A program made the position numbers and the translations under genes. Source: Segetibacter sp. 3557_3 (GTDB taxonomy: Bacteria > Bacteroidota > Bacteroidia > Chitinophagales > Chitinophagaceae). Taken from it: a stretch of DNA of 64,000 nucleotides. Within the stretch, counting starts at the first letter, position 1. The number at the start of each line of letters is the position of its first letter. A model generated the notes under the pieces. That model was not told the DNA's origin, ran no database searches, and saw only the letters and a list, made by a program, of their open reading frames with translations. The DNA lies in assembly GCF_004354985.1 (NCBI RefSeq), contig NZ_SMSK01000001.1, positions 620,001 through 684,000 of the forward strand, given 5' to 3'. Of this stretch, positions 52,904-62,800 are shown in pieces.

Positions 52904-55342
52904 TTAAGATGCCCGCAGTGCTGAAGACCGTTTAAGACGTTGAAAAATGCTCATAAAGAGTCCAATCATCATAACGATTACACCTATCCAAAGCACATTT
53001 ATAAATGGAAACTCATAAACCTTGAGGGTAACAAAATCGAGCACTCCACTCGTTTCTTTTATGCCCATTTCAAGTAATCCTTTTTGTTGATCCTGGACCT
53101 TGTTGAAAGTAAGCACAAGACTTTGCGCCATCACCGTATCAGGAATAACCTCAACCATCCCGTTTTCAACTTTCAACAGCGGTTGTGCTGTAAAACGGTT
53201 ACCCTCTTTTGATATCACCGTCATATCAAGCGCTAATGCGGTGTCAGCCGCAGTAAACTGGTGTTTGTCGCTTTGCGGGTTGATAACTACCTTGTTCATG
53301 ATGATAAGGCCATTTGAATAGAAAATGGTATCGCCAATCCGCACCACTTTCTCCCGGAAAGTCGACGTATCCTTTGCTCTGATCTTTTCAGGATCTCCAA
53401 GGAAGGTTAAATAAGTAAAGATATCCCTGTTCCAGTAATGCCGGGCATCAGGATTAGGTGTGACACCTTCTGAACCCTTATTGTTTTCGATAATGTCGGG
53501 AAACAAACTAAACTCTTCTTTGCCGTTTTTACTTTTGAAGTTGATTTCATAATACCTTTTGCGGTCGCGCTCATTTAAGGTATCTTTTACATAGGTGGCT
53601 GTATACCTGCCCATGTCAGTTGCAAGACCTTTTACCAGGGTAATGTTTTCAAGCGGGCTTTCCTTTTCACCAATTTTGAGCGGTGACATGCCGGTTGTAT
53701 TATGGCTTAATATCTCCTTAGTTGAAGAGGAGATTAAAATCCCAACCAGCACCAGTCCAAAGCCAATGTGAGCAACAGATGCACCGGCCGCCCTTACCCG
53801 TCCGCGTAACACAAGCAGGATGTAGCCTGCATTACCGATAACAGAATAAACTGATGCGAATATCGCCAGGTGAATCGCCGCAAGAAAACCTATTCCTTTT
53901 TGGTCATAATCAATATTGCCCCAAATACTGATGCATAAGGAGACTGCCAAAGAAACGAAAAGGGGAAGATAAAGGTGCTTGCGGATATAGGAACGCGGTG
54001 TGTCTTTATACTTCAGGTATTGTGTAACACCCGTAAGCAGACCAAGTATAATGGCGACGAAAATTTGTACCTGGTTGTGAAAGCCTTCAGCATCTTCGCC
54101 AACAGCCCACTTAGTCCCGAATATCTTGTTGAAGACGGGGAGCGAGGTAGATACTATTATGACGAGTGCCGATAAAAAGAGGACTAAGGAACCGATAAAC
54201 ATCCAAAACTCCCTGCTGTAGGTATTCTCTTCCTTGTGGATCGCCGGAATTTCTTTCCGTCGCGCAATCAATAACCAAAAAGCGGGAACCAAAAAAACAA
54301 GAATGAACAGTACCAATTGCAAATTCATGCCGAGATCAGTAAACGCATGAACTGAAGTATCACCCAGTACGCCGCTCCGGGTAAGGAAAGTTGAATACAG
54401 CACCAGAAGGAAGCTGACAATGTAGAAAAAGTAGGTGGCACGTAGCGAATAGCCACTGCTCCGGTAAACCAGGTTGGTATGCATTCCGCCTACCATAACG
54501 AGCCATGGAACAAGGGATGCATTTTCAACCGGATCCCAGGCCCAATAACCGCCAAAGGTGAGACTCTCATATGCCCAGGCTGCTCCCATCATGATACCGA
54601 CACCGAGGACGGCAGTTGAAAAAGCTGCCCATGGAATAGCGGGAACCGCCCAGCCTTTATGGTCGCGCGTCCATAAGCCGGCCATTGCATAGGCAAAGGG
54701 GATCAATGTGGAAGCAAACCCAAGAAAGAGTACCGGTGGATGGATTACCATCCAGTAGTTTTGAAGCAACGCATTTAAGCCATTGCCATCGCGAATAAAT
54801 TCAAGGTAATTGGGTTGTGAAAAAATTGGTCCGGGGGTTTCGTTGCGTAAAAGTACAAACGGACTGCTGCCCACCTTCGTTCCGAAAAAGTAAATACCTA
54901 TAAGCATCGTTGCGAGACAAAACTGGGCAAAACTAACAACGGTCATCACCGGGGCCTCCCATCTTTTTGCCCGTGCAATCAGGATTAGTCCCAGTACACA
55001 ATGCCAGAAGCTCCAAAGCATAAAGCTACCCTCCTGCCCTTCCCAAAAACAACTCAATAAATACTCCACCTGTAGTGCACGACTACTGTGTTGCCAGGCA
55101 TACTTATATTCAAAGAGGTGATTCGAGATGATGTAATACAAGGCAGCAAACACTGCCAGTACCGATATGGTTTCGGCGTAAAAAGCCAGCCTGGCCAACT
55201 TTAGCCAGCCTGATTTAAGACTTGCTTCGGCATTGGTAGCCTTAAAAAAAGCAAAAGTGGCTATCAATGAAGCCACTAATGAAAGAATTACGAAAAAATG
55301 TCCAATCTGCCCCGGAAGTAAATGCTCACCAACAAATTCCAT
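52904..55342 (-). CDS. ccmF: Cytochrome c maturation haem lyase subunit CcmF
   Basis: 812 residues with about 15 membrane segments. The CcmF/CcsA haem-handling WWD region is FGGYWAWDPVENASLVPWLVM near residue 265, with nearby conserved histidines (VIHPPVLFLGF, GGMHTNL) and STFLTRSGVLGDTSVHAF. A large periplasmic part (about 550-780) rich in beta strands precedes the last membrane helix. CcmF attaches haem delivered by CcmE to CxxCH cytochromes. It lies 30 bases after ccmE. It is longer than E. coli CcmF (about 650), mainly from the C-terminal periplasmic part. Confidence 0.93.
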   Translation of the reverse strand: MEFVGEHLLPGQIGHFFVILSLVASLIATFAFFKATNAEASLKSGWLKLARLAFYAETISVLAVFAALYYIISNHLFEYKYAWQHSSRALQVEYLLSCFWEGQEGSFMLWSFWHCVLGLILIARAKRWEAPVMTVVSFAQFCLATMLIGIYFFGTKVGSSPFVLLRNETPGPIFSQPNYLEFIRDGNGLNALLQNYWMVIHPPVLFLGFASTLIPFAYAMAGLWTRDHKGWAVPAIPWAAFSTAVLGVGIMMGAAWAYESLTFGGYWAWDPVENASLVPWLVMVGGMHTNLVYRSSGYSLRATYFFYIVSFLLVLYSTFLTRSGVLGDTSVHAFTDLGMNLQLVLFILVFLVPAFWLLIARRKEIPAIHKEENTYSREFWMFIGSLVLFLSALVIIVSTSLPVFNKIFGTKWAVGEDAEGFHNQVQIFVAIILGLLTGVTQYLKYKDTPRSYIRKHLYLPLFVSLAVSLCISIWGNIDYDQKGIGFLAAIHLAIFASVYSVIGNAGYILLVLRGRVRAAGASVAHIGFGLVLVGILISSSTKEILSHNTTGMSPLKIGEKESPLENITLVKGLATDMGRYTATYVKDTLNERDRKRYYEINFKSKNGKEEFSLFPDIIENNKGSEGVTPNPDARHYWNRDIFTYLTFLGDPEKIRAKDTSTFREKVVRIGDTIFYSNGLIIMNKVVINPQSDKHQFTAADTALALDMTVISKEGNRFTAQPLLKVENGMVEVIPDTVMAQSLVLTFNKVQDQQKGLLEMGIKETSGVLDFVTLKVYEFPFINVLWIGVIVMMIGLFMSIFQRLKRSSALRAS

Positions 55343-55372
55343 GTCCGCTTATTTATCTTTTCTTGCTATTAA

Positions 55373-55789
55373 CTAATTAGTCATTGACGCTGCCGGCTGA
55401 AGTTGTTTTTGGGCGGCGTTCATATCGTCTTTGTATTTTGAAGGACATTTTAACAAGATATCCTTACACTCAAACTGGCCGTCCTGGACCTTTCCCTTGA
55501 GTACCAGCCGCTCACTTTTTTCGATATCGGTGGGTTTGGTATTGTTGTAGACCACATTAATGCTGTTTCCAAGTGAGTCGACAGCGACAAATGTGAGGTA
55601 ATTGGGATTTTTAATGGGGTCGTACTGCATGGAGTTTTTCTCCATTTTGGCAATCAGGTGGACAAATTTGCCGGGTTTTTCTTTTGCAGATGTTACGGTA
55701 TCATAAGTGGTGATATCGCCCATAAAACTGATGAGCACTGCAATCGAAACTGCTATTAATACCAATAAAATAATATGGGTTTTCTTCAT
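55373..55789 (-). CDS. ccmE: Cytochrome c maturation haem chaperone CcmE, CxxxY type
   Basis: 138 residues from the ATG at 55789, directly before the single membrane anchor (MKKTHIILLVLIAVSIAVLI). The OB-fold follows (YDTVTSAKEKPGKFVHLIA, INVVYNNTKPTDIEKSERLVLKG in segments). At the place of the E. coli haem-binding motif HxxxY stands C115-P-S-K-Y119, so Cys replaces His as the presumed haem attachment residue. CxxxY forms are known from archaea and some sulfate reducers. The tail is Gln/Ala-rich. Cotranscribed with ccmF. Confidence 0.92.
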   Translation of the reverse strand: MKKTHIILLVLIAVSIAVLISFMGDITTYDTVTSAKEKPGKFVHLIAKMEKNSMQYDPIKNPNYLTFVAVDSLGNSINVVYNNTKPTDIEKSERLVLKGKVQDGQFECKDILLKCPSKYKDDMNAAQKQLQPAASMTN

Positions 55790-56082
55790 AAAGCTTGTTT
55801 CGCCGGCGAAGTTAGGGCAAAAATGGGTTGGGGAACAGGAATGTTGGTCTATGTTGGTGTTAAAACTTCCTCTACGTTTAACAGACATCAGCTACTAATC
55901 CGTTGGGTGTTCCGAGGGGGTAGCAACATTTTCGAGGAAGAAATAAAGATGAACAATGGTTTGCCGATGAACTGAGCGTAGCAACGATGATGCCCAATGA
56001 TTTTTCGCTGGTCACCAAAAAAAATTCCCCGGTTATCGGATGCGCGTTCGAGCGATCGTTTTGCTGGTAAACAGGCCTTGTT
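55790..56082. other. Intergenic region upstream of ccmE
   Basis: About 290 bases with only short overlapping frames. TAACTTCG on the minus strand (55814-55807) is a weak -7 candidate for ccmE. Confidence 0.35.
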
Positions 56083-56442
56083 TTATTTCTGTGGAACAAC
56101 CTGCAGCAGACTTTCTTTTGAACGTTTGTCTACACCGGGCATTTTTGCGTTTGCACCAGGAGCAGGAACGAGGCATGGCATGTTATCGGTGAGCATGATG
56201 TAGATCTCAGATCCGTCCCTGGTTTTTTCACTGAGCTTTGCTTTATTTTCCATCCTGAGTACCGGCATGGAGCCGTTGGCTTGCTGCCGGATTTGAGCCG
56301 GCTTAACCATTAGTGGCTTTGGCGCGATATACTCCTTTTTACTTTCTAAAGCTGCAAGACCACCTGGTTTGTACAATTTGATCTCCTGTGATTGAACGGC
56401 CGTGTAGCTGATCAATAAAGATAGAAGCATGCAGTACTTCAT
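56083..56442 (-). CDS. Small secreted protein of unknown function
   Basis: 119 residues with a signal peptide (MKYCMLLSLLISYTAVQSQE). The mature part is basic with little hydrophobic core: KPGGLAALESKKEYIAPKPLMVKPAQIRQ, then a central MRMEN-like helix and a Pro/Gly segment DNMPCLVPAPGANAKMPG with one Cys. The pattern DGSEIYIMLTDNMPCLVP recalls small Bacteroidota secreted proteins I cannot name. Lone gene on this strand. Confidence 0.65.
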   Translation of the reverse strand: MKYCMLLSLLISYTAVQSQEIKLYKPGGLAALESKKEYIAPKPLMVKPAQIRQQANGSMPVLRMENKAKLSEKTRDGSEIYIMLTDNMPCLVPAPGANAKMPGVDKRSKESLLQVVPQK

Positions 56443-56798
56443 GGTTATAAGTTGTATTACAAACTAAGCATTTTTGGGCAAATAACAGTCACCCGTTGAT
56501 ATTATTGCTGGCTGGTTGTTGCTAAACAAGCCACGTGACCAATGTTAAACGGTGTATATCCAACAAACAAACGTGTATTAAATAAGCGATCCTTTAAAGC
56601 CGGACGAGGCGAATGTAAATCGGAGCCCATCTATTAAACAAATTTAAGCCGTGTATGGCCCTCGCCAGAGTAGTGGAACGGACATTGGAGTTACAATTAC
56701 CTGCAAGTGGTGTAATCTTACCTTCAAATGGCGGATTGCCACCCCTTTAAACCTGATTTTTTACAGCAGCTTTGTGGACCATTATAAACCATCCCATT
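56443..56798. other. Divergent intergenic region without a recognised gene
   Basis: About 355 bases; no gene or strong hairpin seen. Confidence 0.45.
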
Positions 56799-57218
56799 AT
56801 GACAAAGCAAATATGGATCAACCTTCCGGTTAAAGACATTGCCCGGTCGAAAGCGTTTTTTACGGCTATTGGTTTTAAATTAAATGAGCGTTATGGCAAC
56901 AGTGACCAATCTGCAAGTTTTCTTGTTGGGGATAAGCAGGTTGTGGTAATGCTTTTTACCGAAGATACCTTCAGTTCGTTTACAGGCAATGAACTTGTAA
57001 ACACCAGCGAGGGATCGGAGGTGCTTTTTTCGCTTGATGCTGAAAGCAGGGATGAAGTTGAGGAGATGGCAACCAAGGCAGAAGATGCCGGTGGTACAGT
57101 TTTCGGGCTCCCGCAGGAACGACAAGGCTGGATGTATGGTTGTGGCTTTGCCGACCCGGACGGTCACCGCTGGAATGTGTTGTACATGGATATGAGCAAA
57201 ATGCCGGGCCAGGTGTAG
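56799..57218 (+). CDS. VOC family (glyoxalase-like) protein
   Basis: 139 residues from the ATG at 56799, which gives the family start MTKQIWINLPVKDIARSKAFFTAIGF. Two beta-alpha-beta-beta-beta units follow, the second ending GCGFADPDGHRWNVLYMDMSKMP. The Glu and His at metal positions of true glyoxalase I are only partly visible (DPDGHRW). Cytoplasmic; such proteins act as dioxygenases, isomerases or resistance proteins, and the substrate is not evident. Convergent with the hydrolase gene. Confidence 0.88.
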   Translation: MTKQIWINLPVKDIARSKAFFTAIGFKLNERYGNSDQSASFLVGDKQVVVMLFTEDTFSSFTGNELVNTSEGSEVLFSLDAESRDEVEEMATKAEDAGGTVFGLPQERQGWMYGCGFADPDGHRWNVLYMDMSKMPGQV

Positions 57219-57271
57219 GTACCCCAATATGGCCGGTATTGTCCGTGAGCAGCTCCCATTTGCCGCATTAG

Positions 57272-58333
57272 CTATTTCTTTTCTGTAAGCGCCAAAAGTT
57301 CTTTCAGGTACTCGCCCCAAAGCCCTGGATTAGAGTGTGTACCATGGCCGCTGGTGTTAATGGAAGTTGGAATAAGGATGTAGCGGCCTTTTTTAACTTT
57401 AGGTAAATGCTCTTCCATTAAACCCAATTCTGGCGGGTTCACTTCGTCATCAGCAGAGTTAATTGCGAAAAGCGGTGCCTTGATCTTATCGAGGTGAGGG
57501 GCAGGATTGTAAAATCTTGAAGCATCAAAAGCATAGATCATATCGTTTGCGTCAAGCAGCGAGAGGTAACGTGTCCTGGTTCTTTCGAGCATTGCCTCGG
57601 ATTGTTCCCGGGTTGGGGCATTCTTTTGCATTTGAAGGGCGCTACTGGTCATGAAGATGAGCGATGAGATTGCACCGGTTAGCCCAACTTTGGGCTGGCT
57701 GGTATAGTCACCGCCCTTCCATTCAGGATCCATTTGTATCAGGTCGATGGCCATTTTTCGGATCAACCGGTTGCGTCCGGCTATTTCAACCGGCAGGCTG
57801 GCCAGTGGCATCAGTGCATCCATGAAGTCGGGGTAAGTATAGCCCCACACCCAGGTGTGCATGCCCCCCATAGAAGTGCCTGTGACCAGGCGGAGGTGGT
57901 TGATACCAAGGTGTTTTGTAAGGAGGAGGTGCTGGGCCTTCACCATATCGTTGTAAGTATATTTAGGAAACCGCATGTGCATCCCATCACTTGGCTTGCC
58001 CGACTTGCCGTGACCGATTGCATCAGGGAAGATAATGTAGTACTTTGTGGCGTCCAATAATTCGCCTGCGCCAAAAATATTGTTCATCCATGGCCGCCCA
58101 ATACCAGTAGTGCCGTGCATCATCAGTACGGCATTGTTTACCTGCCCATCCTTTCCCTTTTTTGGTTCGCCGACAGTATAATAATGCAGATTTAACTGCG
58201 GCAGGGTCTCCTTACTCTCGAATACAAAATTTTTTACCAGGAAGTCGCCTTCAACCGGGTCGGGGTACTTCGATTGTGCCCTGGTGGTTAAAAAGCCGAA
58301 TACCAGCAACAGGAAGGAGATTGATTTTACCAT
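57272..58333 (-). CDS. Secreted alpha/beta hydrolase, homoserine acetyltransferase-like
   Basis: 353 residues from the ATG at 58333, which opens a signal peptide (MVKSISFLLLVFGFLTTRAQS); an ATG 72 bases upstream would hide it. The core matches the MetX-like branch: NAVLMMHGTTGIGRPW, FPDAIGHGKSGKPSDG, GTSMGGMHTWVWG with nucleophile Ser154, NSADDEVNPPELG and a final SGHGTHSNP with the catalytic His. Being exported it is unlikely to make methionine precursors and more likely an esterase. Lies 87 bases after the SusD-like gene on the same strand and is probably in its operon. Confidence 0.88.
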   Translation of the reverse strand: MVKSISFLLLVFGFLTTRAQSKYPDPVEGDFLVKNFVFESKETLPQLNLHYYTVGEPKKGKDGQVNNAVLMMHGTTGIGRPWMNNIFGAGELLDATKYYIIFPDAIGHGKSGKPSDGMHMRFPKYTYNDMVKAQHLLLTKHLGINHLRLVTGTSMGGMHTWVWGYTYPDFMDALMPLASLPVEIAGRNRLIRKMAIDLIQMDPEWKGGDYTSQPKVGLTGAISSLIFMTSSALQMQKNAPTREQSEAMLERTRTRYLSLLDANDMIYAFDASRFYNPAPHLDKIKAPLFAINSADDEVNPPELGLMEEHLPKVKKGRYILIPTSINTSGHGTHSNPGLWGEYLKELLALTEKK

Positions 58334-58420
58334 TATTTTGAAAGGAATTTGGGTTGAGATTAGGAAGGTTAAAAAACCAAAAAGACGGTGCATCGGCGAC
58401 ATCAAAAGTAGACGACGCTC

Positions 58421-59848
58421 TTAAAAGATGTCCCAAAACAATTTTGTTTCGACCTTATCGCCACCGATGGCTTTAGCTGCGTTGGTATAATTGGTTCCAT
58501 TTAGCTGTTGCTCGTTTGCAGGATAAGTTAGCCGGTTCGGAAATCCTGATCTTGCTCCAACCGGTGGGGGCAATATGGGGGCGTCCAATCTGCGCATTTC
58601 CGTCCAGCCATCAAATGGCCTGTTGTATAAGGCTATCCACTTTTGAAATCCGATTTTTTGCTTCCAGTTTCCTGCGGCGGTCTGGTAAGCCACGTCGGGA
58701 CGTGCAAGGTAAACATCCGCTTCGGTGTTTGTTCCGCCCCACCAGGTGATTGAAGCCCTGATTGCATTATTATAGTGCTGCTCTGCTGTGCCGGCAACAT
58801 TATACCCCCGTTCCTTTGCTTCCGCCCTGAAAAATTCTGTTTCCACATAGTCGGCCAGGAGGTTGGGTGCATCCGGGGCAGCAACCTTTGCGCTTGGTTT
58901 GGAAGTACCTGCAAAGCTACTCGCCTGGCCAACTACTGCGCCAACATACATCCCTACGTTGTTGGTACCAAAAAATTGCGGCTTCCGTGGATCAGCCATT
59001 CCATTGAGCACGTCCATAAGATCTTTGGCAGCTATATAATCGGTACGGCCTGCGAGCACCAACTGGTCGTACAAGGGATTGTTGTTGGGCGGGGTAGCAA
59101 GGTACTTGAAGACAGCATTTGCAGCAGGCGATGAGATTGCCTTTGCATCTGAGGCCTCCACTATTGACCTGGCTGTAGCATTGTCAACATCGGCGATCGT
59201 CATACCCATTTTCATGTACAGTGCATTTGCAAAAGCAATCCACTGGTTAACATTTCCCTGATAAAGAAAATCTTCGGTTGTCGCGAAACTGCCACTGGCA
59301 GGGTTTAGCTTGCTGATATCTGCTGCGAGGCGCTTCAGGAGATCGGCATATACCGTTTTTGCATCATCATAAACCGGGAACAATTTATCATTCCTGAGTG
59401 CTTCTGAATAATGGATATCGCCGAAGGAATTTACAAGGATATTGTAGGTATACACCTGCATAATATCGATGATTGCCAGCTGGTTTTCTTTGACGGCGGG
59501 CAATAAACCTGCATCTGCGCCAACGTTACGGGCTGCTTCATTGAGGTCATTCAGAACATCCCTGTACATGCGGGTCCACCACGCCTGCGGGATTGAGCGG
59601 GTGACAAAATCGTATTGAGCCTCTTCCTGGATTACTGCCTGCCCCCATTGTTTAACAACGTGCCTGAAAACATTTACGTTCACACTTGAGGATGCAAGAC
59701 CGTCAGAAATGTTTTTCACCGCGTTTGCAAACAGGCCGCCCGCGGGAACTACCGAAGGTCTCTTCTCTTCGTTATTGAAACGGGTTAAGTCTTTTGTACA
59801 GGCTGCCAAAAAAATTAAGGACAGCAATACGCTATATAGTGGTTTCAT
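58421..59848 (-). CDS. SusD-like (SusD/RagB family) surface lipoprotein
   Basis: 475 residues with lipobox LAAC (Cys17). The TPR-like helical fold shows LNEAARN, NILVNSFGDIHYSEALRND, LKRLAADISKLNPASGSF, DFLYQGNVNQWIAFANALYMKMGM and, near the end, GFQKWIALYNRPFDGWTEMRRLDAP (each within the family pattern). This fits the SusD-like_2 subfamily. It forms the lid of a TonB-dependent import complex with the SusC-like protein encoded 9 bases upstream. Ligand is unknown; no glycoside hydrolase lies next to the pair. Confidence 0.94.
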   Translation of the reverse strand: MKPLYSVLLSLIFLAACTKDLTRFNNEEKRPSVVPAGGLFANAVKNISDGLASSSVNVNVFRHVVKQWGQAVIQEEAQYDFVTRSIPQAWWTRMYRDVLNDLNEAARNVGADAGLLPAVKENQLAIIDIMQVYTYNILVNSFGDIHYSEALRNDKLFPVYDDAKTVYADLLKRLAADISKLNPASGSFATTEDFLYQGNVNQWIAFANALYMKMGMTIADVDNATARSIVEASDAKAISSPAANAVFKYLATPPNNNPLYDQLVLAGRTDYIAAKDLMDVLNGMADPRKPQFFGTNNVGMYVGAVVGQASSFAGTSKPSAKVAAPDAPNLLADYVETEFFRAEAKERGYNVAGTAEQHYNNAIRASITWWGGTNTEADVYLARPDVAYQTAAGNWKQKIGFQKWIALYNRPFDGWTEMRRLDAPILPPPVGARSGFPNRLTYPANEQQLNGTNYTNAAKAIGGDKVETKLFWDIF

Positions 59849-59857
59849 AGAGATCTT

Positions 59858-62800
59858 TTAAAATTTAAGTTTGACGTTGATGCCAATGCTGCGGGAAGTA
59901 GGATATGCCCCGCTCTGGTAACCCTGCACATTACCCGAAGAAAGATTCTCTTCAGGGTCGGCGTACGGAACGTTTTTGTGTATAAGCCAAAGATTTCTAC
60001 CGATAAGGGCAACGTCGATCCCTTTTACATATCTTCTAATGCTATTTAGTGCTTTAGCGGGTACCGTGTAAGACAGTGATGCTTCCCTTAATTTCACATA
60101 GCTGGCATCATATACGAACTCTGATTGCGGCAGTACATAACTGTTGTTGGAATTGATTTGTACCCGTTTGGTATTTGGTTTACCGTCGGCTGTAACCCCT
60201 TCCAATATGACACCGCCACCTTCCGCTACCGTATTACGTTTTGGATTTCCCAGATCGTTTAAGCCTACAGACTCGGGAAGTATTCCCGAAGCCTGGCCAT
60301 AGTACATATCAAGGGAGAATAAATCACCGCCTTTGCGTACGTCTACGAGAAAACTAAACGATACATTTTTATAACGGAAAGCATTTGAAATGCCCCCGAT
60401 CCAGTCGGGGTTTACATCGCCGATTACATTGGATGTTGTGGTGGACAAAACATACAGCCCGTTTGCATTTACCAGTCGTTGGCCATTTAACCTTTCGAAG
60501 GTGGTACTCTGTAAAATACCATAAGGCTGACCGAGGCTGGCATTAAGGCTAACACCTCCCTGGAACGATCCCAGTTGAAGATTTTTACTGTCGCTGTACA
60601 ACGAAAGTACCTTGTTGCGATTGCGTGTAAAGTTTGCATTGATGTTCCAGGAGAAATTTTTTCCACTTATGGGCGAACCATATATCGACAATTCAATGCC
60701 TTTGTTTTCAACATTACCGGCATTGATGTTTTTGTTGGAGAAGCCTGTACCTGTAGAAACGGCGACCCCAATAATCTGGTCAACCGTATTGGTATGGTAA
60801 TACGAAGCGTCGAAGCCAATCCTGTTGCGCAAGAAAGCCATTTCCAGACCGAGTTCCTTACTTTTGGTTTGCTCGGGTCTAAGGTTCACATTATTCTGCG
60901 TATTCGGTAAAGAAAAAAGCAGGGTGCTGCCGACGGGGTTCGGCTGATCATAAACATCTTTTACACTACCCCAGGGTGCATCACTACCCACCGTGGCATA
61001 GTTTGCCCGCAGTTTACCGGATGAAAGCCAATTGACGTTTGTAAGGTGTTGCGAAAAAACCCAACTGCCAGAAATTGCATAATAGTTGTACGCGTTGGCA
61101 TTCTCAGGTAACGTAGAAGAGCGGTCTCTCCGGATTGTGCCATCTAACGTTAAGAGGTTTTTGTAACTAAAGGTTGCCCCGGCGAAGTAGCCATCAACTG
61201 CTTTCGGCTGGTTTGCTTCGGTAGGCGCTGATATGGTGCCTCGTGAGTTTCCGATGTAGTAAAGCCCGGGCACGATTAAACCGCCGGAAGTAGCAGAGGC
61301 AACCGACCTTAGCGAGTTTCTCCGGATGTTTATCCCGGCGAGTCCGTTGAACTTAAGGTCCTTGGTGATCTCCCTGTCTACTGTGGCAAGCAGGTCGTAG
61401 TTTGTCTCGCTATAACTGCGGTCAACACGATTATAACCTGATACACCGATACTGCCAAACGCGGTTCGCTCTTCCTGGTTTTCGTTGTAGGTGTCAACGG
61501 ATACGCGACCCAGAATGTTTAGCCAATCCGTTATCGTATAATTTAAAGACACGTTCCCAAATGTTCGGGTACGGGTATCGGTTTCGTAGTTCTCGTAGAC
61601 GGTCCAATACATATTGTTGTAAAAAGCCGGAAAGATGCCTGCAGGAGTTTTGGGGTCCGACCAGTTCCAGGTAATGTTTTTACGGTTCCTGAAGTACGCG
61701 TCTTTCTGCTCCTGCATGTCTACATTTACCTGCCCAAACTGTCGCAAGGTTACATTTACGTTCCGCCCCCCGTCGTAGCCCGTGCCATAACGCCCCTTTC
61801 CATCCACTTTTGAAAAGTTTACCAGTGCGCTGGCGGTTAGTTTATCGGTAAGCTTGTAGGTAGAGCCAAAATTGAGAATGTTCTTGAGTACCCTGCTATT
61901 TGGCACCACTCCCCTTTCGTCGTTTCGGGTATAGCCAAGCTTGAATGATCCTTTATCCGTCATCCCGTCCATGTATACACTATTATTGGTAGAAACCGAA
62001 GTTTGATAAAACGTTTCAGGCCCATTGGCAGGCGCAACCCAGGGTTTTGCCTTTTTATAGTTCGGCGATGCAGGATCAAAGGCATCCCAGTGATAAACCA
62101 TTAGGTTGGGATCAAAGCGTGGCCCCCATGAGCGGGGCGCAAAGGTTGGAACAATGGGATCGGGAGTACCGTCGCCATCGACATCGGCCAACAAAAAACC
62201 ATTTCTGTCGTATGGATCCGATCGGCCTGCACCATATTCTTTCTGGTACTTCACGAAAGTTGATGGATCGATCATGCCAATGATGGTTCCTGAATTAACA
62301 GTGACACCTAAGCCCGAGCGGGCCTTTTTGGTGGTGATCATAATTACCCCGTTAGCTGCACGCGAACCATATAAAGCGGAAGCAGCGGCACCTTTGAGAA
62401 CATTGATGCTTTGTATATCGTCGGGATTAATATCGGCTGCAGCATTCCCGTAGTCGTAACCACCTGCACCCGTGCGTTGACCGTTTGTATTTTTGTTCGT
62501 GTTGTCTACGGGCACGCCATCCACTACAAAAAGTGCCTGGTTATTTCCTGTGAGGGATTTTGCCCCACGAATAACAACATTAACGGAGCCACCGATGCCA
62601 TTTCCCTGTGTAATCTGAAGTCCGGAGATTTTGCCCGACAGGCCACTTGCCAGGTTGCTTATCCGCGTTTTGTTTACTTCTTCGCCGCTGATGGTTTGAG
62701 CGGCATATGGAAGTGTGTTTTTCTCCCTTCTAATACCAAATGCTGTTACAACAACTTCATCCAATTGCTTGTCGGATTTTTGGAGCACCACATCAATGGG

